Positions 36,723 to 45,371 of a DNA stretch of 64,000 nucleotides are shown here, in pieces; position 1 is the stretch's first letter, and each line of letters begins with the position of its first letter. Source of the DNA: Tenacibaculum sp. MAR_2010_89 (GTDB taxonomy: Bacteria > Bacteroidota > Bacteroidia > Flavobacteriales > Flavobacteriaceae). The notes under the pieces were generated by a model that was given only the letters and a program-made list of their open reading frames with translations, was not told the DNA's origin and did not search any database. The position numbers and the translations under genes were made by a program. The DNA is taken from NCBI RefSeq assembly GCF_900105985.1, contig NZ_FNUB01000005.1, forward strand, positions 1,054,001-1,118,000, given 5' to 3'.

Positions 36723-37682
36723 ATGGAAGATACAATACTAATTATAGGTGCTTGTGGTCAAATAGGTACTGAGTTAACTGAAAGGTTAAGAGAGGTTTAT
36801 GGGGGTAAAAATATAATAGCTTCTGATATTAGAGAAGGGAATGATGAAATGATGGCTGCTGGCCCTTTTGAAATAGTTGATGCGACCAATAAAGAACAAA
36901 TTTTAGAAGTAATTGAAAAGTACAATGTAAATCAAGTATACCTAATGGCAGCAATGTTATCAGCTACTGCTGAAAAGTATCCTTTAAAAGGTTGGGATTT
37001 AAATATGACTTCACTATTAGCTGTCTTAGAATTAGCTAAAGATAAATATATTGAGAAAGTTTATTGGCCTAGTTCAATGGCTGTATTTGGCAATACTTCT
37101 CCTAAAATGAATACTCCTCAACAAACTGTAATGGAGCCATCAACAGTTTATGGTATTAGTAAGGTTGCTGGTGAACATTGGTGTAATTATTATCATAATA
37201 AATATGGAGTTGATGTTCGTAGCATAAGATATCCAGGAATCATAAGTTGGAAAACATTACCTGGTGGAGGTACTACAGATTATGCTGTTGATATCTACTT
37301 TGAAGCATTAAAGAATAAAAACTTTGAATGTTTTTTAAGTGAAAATACTAGGTTGCCAATGATGTACATGAAAGATGCTATTGACGCTACAATACAAATT
37401 ATGCAAGCTAATTCTGATCAAATTAAAATAAGAACCTCCTATAATTTGGGGGCAATTAGTTTTACTCCAAAAGAGATTGCTAATGAGATAAAAAAATATG
37501 TTCCAGATTTTTCTATTTCTTATAAGCCTGATTTTCGACAAGACATCGCTGATACATGGCCTCAAATAATTGATGATTCACAGGCTAGAAAGGATTGGGG
37601 TTGGAAGCATGAATTTGATTTAGCTTCTATGACTAATGATATTATTTCGAATCTGAAAAAAAGTAAAGAATACTCGTTGTAA
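36723..37682 (+). CDS. NAD-dependent L-threonine 3-dehydrogenase (SDR/epimerase type)
   Basis: The 319-residue protein has a Rossmann GxxGxxG (IIGACGQIGTEL), catalytic YxxxK (VYGISKVAGEHW) and GILS-type SDR core (IEKVYWPSSMAVFG). The pattern RYPGIISWKTLPGGGTTDYA matches the short-chain threonine dehydrogenases of flavobacteria. Reaction: L-threonine to 2-amino-3-ketobutyrate. A generic UDP-sugar epimerase is less likely given the substrate-loop sequence. Confidence 0.85.
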   Translation: MEDTILIIGACGQIGTELTERLREVYGGKNIIASDIREGNDEMMAAGPFEIVDATNKEQILEVIEKYNVNQVYLMAAMLSATAEKYPLKGWDLNMTSLLAVLELAKDKYIEKVYWPSSMAVFGNTSPKMNTPQQTVMEPSTVYGISKVAGEHWCNYYHNKYGVDVRSIRYPGIISWKTLPGGGTTDYAVDIYFEALKNKNFECFLSENTRLPMMYMKDAIDATIQIMQANSDQIKIRTSYNLGAISFTPKEIANEIKKYVPDFSISYKPDFRQDIADTWPQIIDDSQARKDWGWKHEFDLASMTNDIISNLKKSKEYSL

Positions 37683-37757
37683 GCTTTCTAAAAAGTTGCG
37701 TCTAAAATTGAGTGAATACAACTAAATAGTTTAGTGTTTTAGTTAAAAATATTTAAG

Positions 37758-38348
37758 ATGAAAGAAATTATTGAAAAGAGCTTAAGTAAAGCAATGTCTT
37801 ACGATGATTATAAGGTGTTGGTTGATAAACTGATTAAAGAAGGAAAATCAACTGGAGAAAATCAATCTGAAGATCTTTTAAATTATAGTGTTTTAAATGA
37901 TAAACGAATGAAGCGTTTAGATAAAACGTTGCATGTTTCTTCTGAGTCTATTGAGAACGTAAAAAAAATTAAGGATAAACAAACGTGGTTGGTATTAACT
38001 GAAGGATGGTGTGGTGACGCAGCTCAAAATTTACCAATGATAAATAAAATAGCGAAAGAAAACTCAAATATAAACTTACAATTAGTTCTTAGAGATGAGA
38101 ATTTAGATTTGATGGATAGCTTTTTGACAAATGGAGGGCGTTCAATTCCGAAATTAATAGTTTTAGATGATAAGAAAAATGTGGTTGGTACATGGGGACC
38201 TCGACCAAGTGAGGCAACTGCTATGGTGAAAACTTATAAAGAAAAAAATGGAAAATTAGATGCAGAATTCAAAAAAGATTTGCAAATTTGGTACAATAAA
38301 AATAAGGGTAGAAATACCGAGGATGATTTGGTATCATTATTGAGCTAA
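37758..38348 (+). CDS. Thioredoxin-fold family protein
   Basis: The 196-residue protein has a thioredoxin-like core: TWLVLTEGWCGDAAQNLPMI, then SIPKLIVLDDKKNVVGTWGPRPSE. The usual CxxC is WCGDAA, so only one Cys is kept and disulfide reductase activity is doubtful. Such proteins are common in flavobacteria with unknown role. No signal peptide. A terminator follows. Confidence 0.82.
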   Translation: MKEIIEKSLSKAMSYDDYKVLVDKLIKEGKSTGENQSEDLLNYSVLNDKRMKRLDKTLHVSSESIENVKKIKDKQTWLVLTEGWCGDAAQNLPMINKIAKENSNINLQLVLRDENLDLMDSFLTNGGRSIPKLIVLDDKKNVVGTWGPRPSEATAMVKTYKEKNGKLDAEFKKDLQIWYNKNKGRNTEDDLVSLLS

Positions 38349-38370
38349 TCAAATTAAAATTAAAAGTTTA

Positions 38371-38406
38371 AAATCCGTTTAACCATTATGGCTAAACGGA
38401 TTTTTG
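38371..38406 (+). terminator. Terminator of the thioredoxin-fold gene
   Basis: AAATCCGTTTA and TAAACGGATTT pair around a short loop and are followed by TTTTT. Confidence 0.8.
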
Positions 38407-38412
38407 TTTTGG

Positions 38413-38420
38413 TATCTTTG
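38413..38420 (+). promoter_or_regulatory. -7 promoter box before 38440
   Basis: TATCTTTG is an exact TAnnTTTG and sits 19 bases before the ATG at 38440. It places any start upstream of 38421 out of reach. Confidence 0.55.
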
Positions 38421-38439
38421 CAGCTTAAAAGAAAGTAAT

Positions 38440-38919
38440 ATGTTGATAGATTGTGATTTATTATCTAATGAAGCAAAGGTTTGGGTATATCCATCAAGTA
38501 GAAAATTTTATCCTCAAGAAATTGAAGGAATAAAAAAAGAATTAGAAGATTTTACAAATGAATGGAAGTTAGAAGACGAAAACTTTAAAGCATCATATAA
38601 ATTAATTTACAATAGGTTCATTGTTTTCTATGCTGCTGAAGATGTAGAGTTAAAAAATGAAGATATTGATAAACAAGTAGCTTTTATTCTTGGGTTACAA
38701 GAAAAATATAGTGTTGAGTTACTAGATAAAATGAATGTATGCTTTAAGCAAGGGGAATTTGTTCAGTATAAAGATTTGAAAGATTTTAAAAAGATGCTAA
38801 AGCAAAAATCAGTATCTCCTAAAACCATAGTTTTTGATAATTTAATTCAAACAAAAGGAGAATTAGAAAACCACTGGGAAGTACCAATAACAGAAAGTTG
38901 GTATAATAGGTTCTTGTAA
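38440..38919 (+). CDS. Conserved flavobacterial protein often labelled 'ABC transporter ATPase'
   Basis: The protein (159 residues from ATG 38440) matches a conserved family: KVWVYPSSRKFYPQEIEG, KFIVFYAAEDVELKNEDI-type middle, SVELLDKMNVCFKQGEFVQY, then HWEVPITESWYNRF at the end. It has no Walker A, Walker B or signature motif, so the common database name is probably wrong. Function unknown, cytoplasmic. The start is set by the promoter box at 38413-38420. Confidence 0.82.
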   Translation: MLIDCDLLSNEAKVWVYPSSRKFYPQEIEGIKKELEDFTNEWKLEDENFKASYKLIYNRFIVFYAAEDVELKNEDIDKQVAFILGLQEKYSVELLDKMNVCFKQGEFVQYKDLKDFKKMLKQKSVSPKTIVFDNLIQTKGELENHWEVPITESWYNRFL

Positions 38920-38938
38920 TTTTTTATAACTAATATAA

Positions 38939-38974
38939 AAAAAAGAGGTAGATTAACTAATCTACCTCTTTTTT
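38939..38974. terminator. Bidirectional terminator between convergent genes
   Basis: AAAAGAGGTAGATTA and TAATCTACCTCTTTT pair around a short loop with A and T runs on both sides, between the genes ending at 38919 and 38983. Confidence 0.85.
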
Positions 38975-38982
38975 GATGGCTT

Positions 38983-39516
38983 CTAATTAAAAGAGAAACC
39001 AAAACCAATAGAAACACTATCGAGATTACCGTTTTTAAAACCAGCTATTTTTTTTCTATGAAAATCTAATCGTAAGAGTCCGTTCCATCTATTGTTACTT
39101 ATTGAAAGCATTCCTAATCCTACTTTGTAATAGTTACCATTTGAGAATTTTTTCGATAACCTAAACATTTGTCCATAACTAGTTTCTATAAAATAAGCAT
39201 CGCTTGAATTTCTAATGAAATTATATCGTAAGCTAGCAAATGCTGGAATAGAGTTAATGGTATAGCTAAAATGATGATCATATCCAACATTTATACTTGA
39301 AGCCCAACGTTTGTTAAATTGATACCCGAATCCTGTTCTTAATAAAATAGATTTAGGAACTATAAAAGGACCGTTTCCTTCTTCGTTTATTTTATACTGT
39401 TGATTTATACCAAAAGTTGTGCTTAATGATCCTGTAAAAAAAGGATGCGCTTTATCATTTTGAGAGAATGAAGAAGTTGTTAATGTTATTAGGCTGATAA
39501 GTAGTAGTTTTTTCAT
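38983..39516 (-). CDS. Outer-membrane beta-barrel protein (small)
   Basis: The 177-residue protein has a signal peptide (LLISLITLTTSSFSQ) and alternating strands (SLSTTFGINQQYKIN, FGYQFNKRWASSINVGYDH, YYKVGLGMLSIS), ending SVSIGFGFSFN with the aromatic C-terminus typical of outer-membrane barrels. About eight strands. Ligand unknown. Confidence 0.75.
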   Translation of the reverse strand: MKKLLLISLITLTTSSFSQNDKAHPFFTGSLSTTFGINQQYKINEEGNGPFIVPKSILLRTGFGYQFNKRWASSINVGYDHHFSYTINSIPAFASLRYNFIRNSSDAYFIETSYGQMFRLSKKFSNGNYYKVGLGMLSISNNRWNGLLRLDFHRKKIAGFKNGNLDSVSIGFGFSFN

Positions 39517-39608
39517 GTTGAATTAATTTTCGAGTAATTACTCAAAAATTATTCCATAGTTTTTGTAACAGAAAATATATTTTAAACGACTAATTATAAA
39601 AAAAAGAA

Positions 39609-39758
39609 ATGGAAGGAGAAGGTAGCATGCAGGCCATGAATACTATTATACGTAATAATATTAAGTTACTAGCAAGAAATCGCTATAAATTTTTCTATGC
39701 AATAGTGTTATTAAAATTAAGATATCAGAAATTAAAGGAGTATATTAATTTTCTATAG
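39609..39758 (+). CDS. Small ORF, 49 aa, unknown
   Basis: ATG at 39609 opens MEGEGSMQAMNTIIRNNIKL, followed by a basic, amphipathic C-terminus ending KLKEYINFL. The GxGSMxxM-N start followed by RNN resembles short flavobacterial proteins I have seen, but this is by eye only. Its last 14 bases overlap the truB stop on the other strand. No clear promoter. Confidence 0.4.
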   Translation: MEGEGSMQAMNTIIRNNIKLLARNRYKFFYAIVLLKLRYQKLKEYINFL

Positions 39759-40434
39759 AAGAGATAAACCCATCAATACTTAAAGCTTTATTTACAGAGA
39801 AATCACCAATTTTGGTTCTCCTTAAAGCAGATAAGTGAGCGCCAGAATTAATAGCTAAACCAAAATCATAAGCTAAAGAGCGAATATAAGTTCCTTTACT
39901 ACAAACAACTCTAAAATCAACTTTAGGTAAATTGATATTCGTAATCTCAAATTCAACGATTTCAATCTCACGTGATTTTATTTCAGTCGTTTCACCTGCT
40001 CGTGCTAATTCATATAAACGTTTTCCTTCTTTTTTTATAGCTGAAAAAATAGGTGGTTTTTGCTGAATTTTACCAATGAATTTTTTGGTTTTACTGTGTA
40101 ATATATCTTCTGTAATATGGTCAATAGGAAATGTTTTGTCTATTTCTGTTTCTAGATCATAACTAGGAGTAGTCGCTCCAATTGTGAAAGTACCCGTGTA
40201 TTCTTTGATTTGACCTTGGTAAGTTTCAATATTTTTAGTTTGTTTACCAGTACATAAAATTAGTAATCCAGTAGCTAAAGGATCTAAAGTTCCAGCATGC
40301 CCAACTTTTATTTTTTTTATGTTATACTGTTTGCGAATATGCCAGCGAATTTTATTTACTACTTGAAATGAAGTCCACTCTAAAGGTTTATCAATTAATA
40401 AAACCTGTCCGTTTTTGAAATCTTCTGCTGTCAT
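39745..40434 (-). CDS. truB: tRNA pseudouridine(55) synthase TruB
   Basis: The 229-residue protein has the TruB signature VGHAGTLDPLATGLL with catalytic D51, then KPPIFSAIKKEGKRLYELAR and GTYIRSLAYDFG. It makes pseudouridine 55 in the T loop of tRNAs. It lacks the C-terminal PUA domain, as in other Bacteroidetes. Directly follows uppP (adjacent, no gap) in one transcription unit. Confidence 0.95.
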   Translation of the reverse strand: MTAEDFKNGQVLLIDKPLEWTSFQVVNKIRWHIRKQYNIKKIKVGHAGTLDPLATGLLILCTGKQTKNIETYQGQIKEYTGTFTIGATTPSYDLETEIDKTFPIDHITEDILHSKTKKFIGKIQQKPPIFSAIKKEGKRLYELARAGETTEIKSREIEIVEFEITNINLPKVDFRVVCSKGTYIRSLAYDFGLAINSGAHLSALRRTKIGDFSVNKALSIDGFISSIEN

Positions 40435-41229
40435 TTAAAAAAATAAAGAATAACTAATAGCTAATAATCCTACAATAGCACAATATAAAGAAAAGTATGA
40501 TAATTTACTTTTTTTAACTAATGAAATCATCCATTTACAAGCAAGTAAACCAGAAACAAAAGCGGCTATAAATCCTGCTGTAAGCGGAAGTGCTTCAGAA
40601 CTTTGGAAGTTAATGTCACCACTTAAAAGATCTTTAGCTACTTTTCCAAAAATTAAAGGAACAACCATTAAAAATGAAAAACGAGCAGCTTTGGTACGAT
40701 CAACTCCTAATAAAACAGAAGTAGAAATTGTTGCTCCTGAACGAGATATACCAGGTAGCATTGCAATTGCTTGAGAAATACCAATAATTATTGAATTTGA
40801 AAAGGATACGTTTTTAGTAGTGTTTTTAGCTTTGTCAGCAAGTAACAGTAGTGCGGCGGTTACTAAAAGCATGCAGCCTACTAATAATATCTTTCCTCCA
40901 AAAAAACTTTCTAACTGTTCTTCAAACAATAATCCTATAATAACTGCAGGAATCATAGAAAGTACAATTTTTAAAGAGAATTTAGTTTGTTCATTCCACT
41001 TAAACTGAAATAAACCTTGAAAAATTTCTAAAACTTCTTTTCTAAAAATAACAAGAGTACTTAAAGCTGTAGCAGCATGTAACACTACAGTAAAAGTTAA
41101 ACTTTCTTCTGGTACAGATGTATCTCCAAAAATTGCTTTGGCTAACTCTAAATGTCCACTTGATGATACAGGTAAAAATTCTGTTAACCCTTGAATAATT
41201 CCAAGAATTATTGCTTCTAATAAATCCAT
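40435..41229 (-). CDS. uppP: Undecaprenyl-diphosphatase UppP (BacA)
   Basis: The 264-residue integral membrane protein has the two family motifs: GLTEFLPVSSSGHLEL near the start and PGISRSGATIS at about 158-168. It removes a phosphate from undecaprenyl diphosphate, recycling the lipid carrier of peptidoglycan and giving bacitracin resistance. Adjacent to truB and two bases from the DUF3098 gene, so part of a small operon. Confidence 0.95.
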   Translation of the reverse strand: MDLLEAIILGIIQGLTEFLPVSSSGHLELAKAIFGDTSVPEESLTFTVVLHAATALSTLVIFRKEVLEIFQGLFQFKWNEQTKFSLKIVLSMIPAVIIGLLFEEQLESFFGGKILLVGCMLLVTAALLLLADKAKNTTKNVSFSNSIIIGISQAIAMLPGISRSGATISTSVLLGVDRTKAARFSFLMVVPLIFGKVAKDLLSGDINFQSSEALPLTAGFIAAFVSGLLACKWMISLVKKSKLSYFSLYCAIVGLLAISYSLFF

Positions 41230-41231
41230 AC

Positions 41232-41474
41232 TTATTTTTTAGGGTTGGCAAAAATAGCATAAATTTCTATACCAAGACCAATAATAACTAAGGTAGGCGC
41301 TAAACGAATTCTACGCCAACTATAAATATCAGGATTAAAAACTTTAGGATCGTCGCTACCGCCACCTGCCATTAATATAAATCCAAGTGCAATAACAGCT
41401 ATTCCAATAAGCATAATAACATAATTACGTTTACCAAATAAAAATTGTTGTTTTGAGTTGTTTTCGTTTTTCAT
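41232..41474 (-). CDS. DUF3098 small membrane protein
   Basis: The 80-residue protein has two transmembrane helices (YVIMLIGIAVIALGFILMAGG and PTLVIIGLGIEIYAIFA) with the usual DUF3098 motif GGGSDDPKVFNPDIYS-WRR between them. Function unknown. It lies between ftsX and uppP on the same strand, a conserved order in this group. Confidence 0.85.
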   Translation of the reverse strand: MKNENNSKQQFLFGKRNYVIMLIGIAVIALGFILMAGGGSDDPKVFNPDIYSWRRIRLAPTLVIIGLGIEIYAIFANPKK

Positions 41475-41536
41475 TACTGTAAATTTTAGTGTGTGATTGA
41501 AAGAATAAACTTTAAATCAATCACTCTGTATATAAT

Positions 41537-42415
41537 TTAATAATACAAGTCGTTAGTTTGTAAATTTAAGAATCGTTGAGTAGCAAAAAATGTACTAATC
41601 CATGTGATAAAAAAGGCAATGAATAGCACACCACCAGTAACATAACATAACGAAACATAATCTTTAATTAATTCAAGTGTTGGTATATAGCTATCTACAT
41701 AGTAAATTACTATTGATAAACCAAGAAATGCAATAAAAGCACCTAGTAATCCAAGTTTAATACTTTGCCAAATAAAAGGTTTTCTAATAAAACGTTTAGT
41801 TGCACCGACCATTTGCATAGTTTTTATATTAAAACGTTTTGAATATATAGATAATCTAATAGAACTATTTATTAAAATAATGGCAACTAGTCCAAAAAAA
41901 CCACTTAAAACTAGTAGCCAAAAACTCATGCGTTTAATGTTTTTGGTTAATAACTTAACTAACGGCTTATCGTAGTTTACTTCAGCTACAAAGCTGTTTT
42001 TTTTATATTTTTTTTCAAGTTCTAGCATTTTTTCAGGAGTAACATAAGTAGCATTTAAATAAATATCTATCCCGTTTTTTAATGGGTTGTCACCTAAAAA
42101 CTTTAAGAAATCTTCACCTAAATCTCTTTTATATGATTTGGCAGCTTCTGCTTTACTTATGTATGCTAAATTTTTTGTGTAAGCTTCTTTTTGTATAGCA
42201 GTTTTAAATTTATCTAACTGTTTTTTAGAAACATCATCCTTTAAAAATAAAGTCATCACAACTTTTTCTTTAAAGTGATTAGCAACTTTCGTTGATTTTA
42301 GTAAAACTAAACCAAGAACACCAATCATAAAAAGAACCAAAGCAATACTTACAACCACCGAAACGTAAGAAGATTGTAAGCGACGTTTTTGAAAAGAATC
42401 AAAAGATGTATTCAT
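41537..42415 (-). CDS. ftsX: FtsX-type cell-division permease
   Basis: The 292-residue protein has an N-terminal helix (VVVSIALVLFMIGVLGLVLL), an extracellular loop with LDKFKTAIQKEAYTKN, and three further helices, including WLLVLSGFFGLVAIILINSSIRLSIYSKR. FtsX with FtsE (not seen in this window) controls septal peptidoglycan hydrolysis. It is a core gene in this cluster with uppP and truB. Confidence 0.88.
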   Translation of the reverse strand: MNTSFDSFQKRRLQSSYVSVVVSIALVLFMIGVLGLVLLKSTKVANHFKEKVVMTLFLKDDVSKKQLDKFKTAIQKEAYTKNLAYISKAEAAKSYKRDLGEDFLKFLGDNPLKNGIDIYLNATYVTPEKMLELEKKYKKNSFVAEVNYDKPLVKLLTKNIKRMSFWLLVLSGFFGLVAIILINSSIRLSIYSKRFNIKTMQMVGATKRFIRKPFIWQSIKLGLLGAFIAFLGLSIVIYYVDSYIPTLELIKDYVSLCYVTGGVLFIAFFITWISTFFATQRFLNLQTNDLYY

Positions 42416-42537
42416 TTTAATAAGTCAGTTTATAAACCCTGCAAGATACTAAATACTAGTCAATGCTCAATAAGGAATTATTATTTAATGATTATTATAA
42501 TTAACGTTTAATAACTCGGTTATTGCATTATAATTAT

Positions 42538-42951
42538 TTACACATTAGAGTTTTTAATTTCTTGGCAAAGTTCAATTAATACCCCGTTCGTTGTTTTTGG
42601 GTGTAAAAAAGTAACTAGTTTATTATCAGCTCCTTTTTTAGGAACTTTATTTAAAACAGTAAAGCCTTCTTTCTCTAATCGATTAATTTCTTGTTCAATA
42701 TCATCAACGGCAAAAGCAATATGATGAACACCTTCTCCTTTTTTTTCTATAAATTTAGCAATAGGACTATCTTCTTTTGTAGCTTCTAGTAGTTCTATTT
42801 TGTTAGGTCCAGATTTGAAAAATGAAGTTTTAACCCCCTCACTAGCTACTTCTTCAACTTTATAATGAGGTTCACCAAATAAAGAAGCAAATAGTTGATT
42901 TGACTTTTCTAAATCTTTAACGGCAATACCAATATGTTCTATTTTATTCAT
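42538..42951 (-). CDS. mce: Methylmalonyl-CoA epimerase
   Basis: The 137-residue VOC-fold protein has HIGIAVKDLEKS, HHIAFAVDDIEQEINRL and HPKTTNGVLIELCQ, with the metal-binding His and Glu residues of the family. It interconverts the R and S forms of methylmalonyl-CoA in propionate metabolism. 40 bases upstream (higher coordinates sit in ftsX) it is a separate unit. Confidence 0.9.
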   Translation of the reverse strand: MNKIEHIGIAVKDLEKSNQLFASLFGEPHYKVEEVASEGVKTSFFKSGPNKIELLEATKEDSPIAKFIEKKGEGVHHIAFAVDDIEQEINRLEKEGFTVLNKVPKKGADNKLVTFLHPKTTNGVLIELCQEIKNSNV

Positions 42952-42980
42952 AGGATAAAAATAAAAAATATAGTTTGATA

Positions 42981-43526
42981 TTATAGGTTTTCTAAATCTA
43001 TTTTTTCAGCCATAATTATAATCACATCCGACCTGCTAATTAGCGATAATATTTGAGCAGTAATGCCTTTTAATTGTTCGTGATTAGAGCAAAAGTTCCA
43101 TACTTCGTTTAAAAAAATAGTAAAGTTTTCATTTGTGTCGTATTTAAATTCTTTTGTTTGGTATATTACACCTAATAATTGATTAATTAAAGTTGAAGCG
43201 TTTTCTAGTTTTGTAGAATAAGCAGAAAATGTTTCCCACAAATCTTGTTGAGCTTGTGTTAATATTGTTGCTGCAAGATGTGCATATTCTTTTTTTTTGT
43301 TCCCATTAGTACCTGGAATAAAAGCTGTTAGCTCACCTCTTTTTACTGAAAATTTAGATGACTCGGGTAAGTTAAGTTCTTGAAGCATTTTTTCGGTATT
43401 AAGTAACCAGTCGTTTATACTTCTAATGCTTTGCGAGCTTTTTTTCTCTAACTGATTTACTAAGTTGTGAATTTCTGAAAGTTGCTTTTTTATATTTGAA
43501 GTTATTTTTGTTATAGATTTCCTCAT
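42981..43526 (-). CDS. Helical protein of unknown function (DUF2589 cassette)
   Basis: The 181-residue all-helical protein has no signal peptide or known motif. The N-terminus (SITKITSNIKKQLSEIHNL) looks amphipathic. Its stop is one gene before mce and its start is two bases after the next cassette gene stop, so it is co-transcribed with the protein encoded at 43529-44200. Function unknown; membership of the DUF2589 group is contextual. Confidence 0.65.
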   Translation of the reverse strand: MRKSITKITSNIKKQLSEIHNLVNQLEKKSSQSIRSINDWLLNTEKMLQELNLPESSKFSVKRGELTAFIPGTNGNKKKEYAHLAATILTQAQQDLWETFSAYSTKLENASTLINQLLGVIYQTKEFKYDTNENFTIFLNEVWNFCSNHEQLKGITAQILSLISRSDVIIIMAEKIDLENL

Positions 43527-43528
43527 GG

Positions 43529-44200
43529 CTATTCAGGTAGTAATTTAGATTCTTTCTCTCCATTTTCATTCTCTGAAGTATACCATTCCATACTTTCTTC
43601 GTTTAATGTCATTTTAATTTGAACAATATTTTCGGGTTTAATTTCATTCAATTTATGAGCCTCTACAATAACTTTTGTATTCTGTTTTACTAACTGTCTG
43701 TTTTTTATAGAAGGTTTAAGATCTGTGGTCAATTTGTTTACCAAAGAAGTATAGTCTAGTTTTTCTTTTGAAACTGAAACAAATTTTTCAGCAACTCTTT
43801 CTGAAAATTGTTTTAGTGAAAGATCTTTGTTTTCGGTAGATTTTATATTTCTTTCAAGTTCATCGGTTTCTTTTGCAATAACCGAACGTAGGCTTATAGA
43901 TGTTTTTCTATCAAAAGAAGTGGCTTTTGAAGCGTCTTTTAAAATGGTATAAGTTTTAGAATTAAATCCAATATTATCTATAGGTTGATATTCTTTTTCA
44001 TAACTATTTTCTAATTCACCAATAGCTACAGGAATTGTAAGTTCAATGTTTTTAGCTTTAAAACGAGGAATTGAAAAATGTTTTAATAAATCGTGTTTTG
44101 CAAATTTTTCTGCAATTTCTAAAGATTTTAAATCCGACATTAATCGGGCTTCTGAAATGCTAGTGGCTATACCTCCAAGGTATTCATTTAAATTGACCAT
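43529..44200 (-). CDS. Unknown protein, likely partner of the DUF2589-type gene
   Basis: The 223-residue protein begins MVNLNEYLGGIATSISEAR and contains KNIELTIPVAIGELENSYEKE. This strand pattern resembles structural or scaffold proteins seen beside DUF2589 genes. No signal peptide. Its C-terminus is acidic (ENENGEKESKLLPE). It overlaps no other gene and is followed two bases later by the 42981-43526 gene. Confidence 0.6.
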   Translation of the reverse strand: MVNLNEYLGGIATSISEARLMSDLKSLEIAEKFAKHDLLKHFSIPRFKAKNIELTIPVAIGELENSYEKEYQPIDNIGFNSKTYTILKDASKATSFDRKTSISLRSVIAKETDELERNIKSTENKDLSLKQFSERVAEKFVSVSKEKLDYTSLVNKLTTDLKPSIKNRQLVKQNTKVIVEAHKLNEIKPENIVQIKMTLNEESMEWYTSENENGEKESKLLPE

Positions 44201-44216
44201 AATATAAGTTTTTAAA

Positions 44217-44303
44217 AAGAGGCTATCTAAAAAATGGTCATTACGAATGAAATGAAGATTTTTCGGAATGGCGTTAAAAATAATTTTTTAGATAGTTTCT
44301 CTT
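44217..44303. repeat. Long inverted repeat / terminator, REP-like
   Basis: AGAGGCTATCTAAAAAAT pairs with ATTTTTTAGATAGTTTCTCT, and inside lies GTCATTACGAATGAAATGA, which resembles a dispersed palindromic repeat common in Bacteroidetes genomes. It sits between the DUF2589-type gene and the next cassette gene, where it would act as a partial terminator. Confidence 0.55.
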
Positions 44304-44315
44304 TATTTGTTAGTG

Positions 44316-44936
44316 TTAAGCAACTGCAGCTATACTGTCTTCAAGCATGTCTAAGATTCTACTTAAACCTTCAGGTAATTCATCATTCACAGCTTTTACT
44401 TTTACTCCTAAGTTGTAAGTTTTATCAACTTTTACTCCTTGTGAAGTATTACGCTTATAAGAAGCAGAAGCTTTAAAATTCACTATTTTATAGTTAATAC
44501 CTAGTTCTGCACTAGCAGCAAATTCAGAAGAAACATTTCTAGTTTCTGTTGAGCTTAACCTAGCATTAAAATCAATATTAACTTCATCAATTCGTATAGA
44601 AGGAATTGTTAACATTGTTAAAAAAGGCACTTTAATTTCTACTTCGTTATCTAAAAAGTTATTAGTAGTGTTTGTAGAAGGAGGTAGGCCTTCATCTGTT
44701 AATTCTTGGGCAGTTTTACCTACATGTGGATTAGGAACTGATTTTTTGTATTTAAAATCTACATAACGTAATTGGTCAACTGTGTTAGGATCATTGTCAT
44801 TTTCAAAACCAACTTCTTTAATGAAGTTTACAGTAGCCATTGAGGCAGCTGTTTGTGCTTGAATTGCAGCTTGTAAAGGCCCACCAACATACACGTTAAA
44901 ATCTAAACTATTCAATTCTGGAACTAAATTTGGCAT
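44316..44936 (-). CDS. DUF2589-domain protein
   Basis: The 206-residue protein has the DUF2589 start (GGPLQAAIQAQTAASMATVNFI-KEVGF) and body (VPFLTMLTIPSIRIDEVNID, SSEFAASAELGINYK). The family has no established role; members are found in several phyla, often in small clusters with helical partners. No signal peptide. It leads the three-gene cassette 44936-42981, with the REP-like hairpin before the second gene. Confidence 0.75.
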   Translation of the reverse strand: MPNLVPELNSLDFNVYVGGPLQAAIQAQTAASMATVNFIKEVGFENDNDPNTVDQLRYVDFKYKKSVPNPHVGKTAQELTDEGLPPSTNTTNNFLDNEVEIKVPFLTMLTIPSIRIDEVNIDFNARLSSTETRNVSSEFAASAELGINYKIVNFKASASYKRNTSQGVKVDKTYNLGVKVKAVNDELPEGLSRILDMLEDSIAAVA

Positions 44937-45371
44937 AATATTTATTTTTTACCTACTCTATTTATTATTAGGCTTTTCGGTTATCGCCTTTTAGTCTTTC
45001 GAAATAACTGATGGCAAAATTCAATTAAATTAAAAGTGTATTTGTAAGTAAAACAACTATAAAGAGTATGTGATAACCCGTTTGTTTTTTAAGGTGTTTT
45101 CTCCTGAATAAAGAGTTTATTAATTGTGTGAAAAGATATGAGGTTTGTTTATGGAGTTTTTTAATGTGTTCAAGAAATATTTTTTGTAGAAAAAATATAG
45201 TATATTTGATGTTAAGGATTGGCTATGAATTTCCTGCAGATTTTTAATGTTAACATATATTACAATTACACCTTATTCAATTGAAGGTGTATATGATTTT
45301 GTTGTATGTGTTATTCTGTATGAAAAAAGTAGTTACCTAAAAATAATTGCAAACTTTTTAAAACAAATTTT
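44937..45371. other. Intergenic region between divergent units
   Basis: About 435 bases lie between the DUF2589 gene and the lipoprotein-like gene. A TATATTTG box at 45201-45208 could be a promoter for the gene at 45372, giving a long leader. No other ORF was recognised. Confidence 0.45.

Noticed and set aside
44234..44476. Plus-strand ORF of 80 codons
   Set aside because: Lies opposite the REP-like hairpin and DUF2589 gene and has no sensible composition; treated as a shadow.
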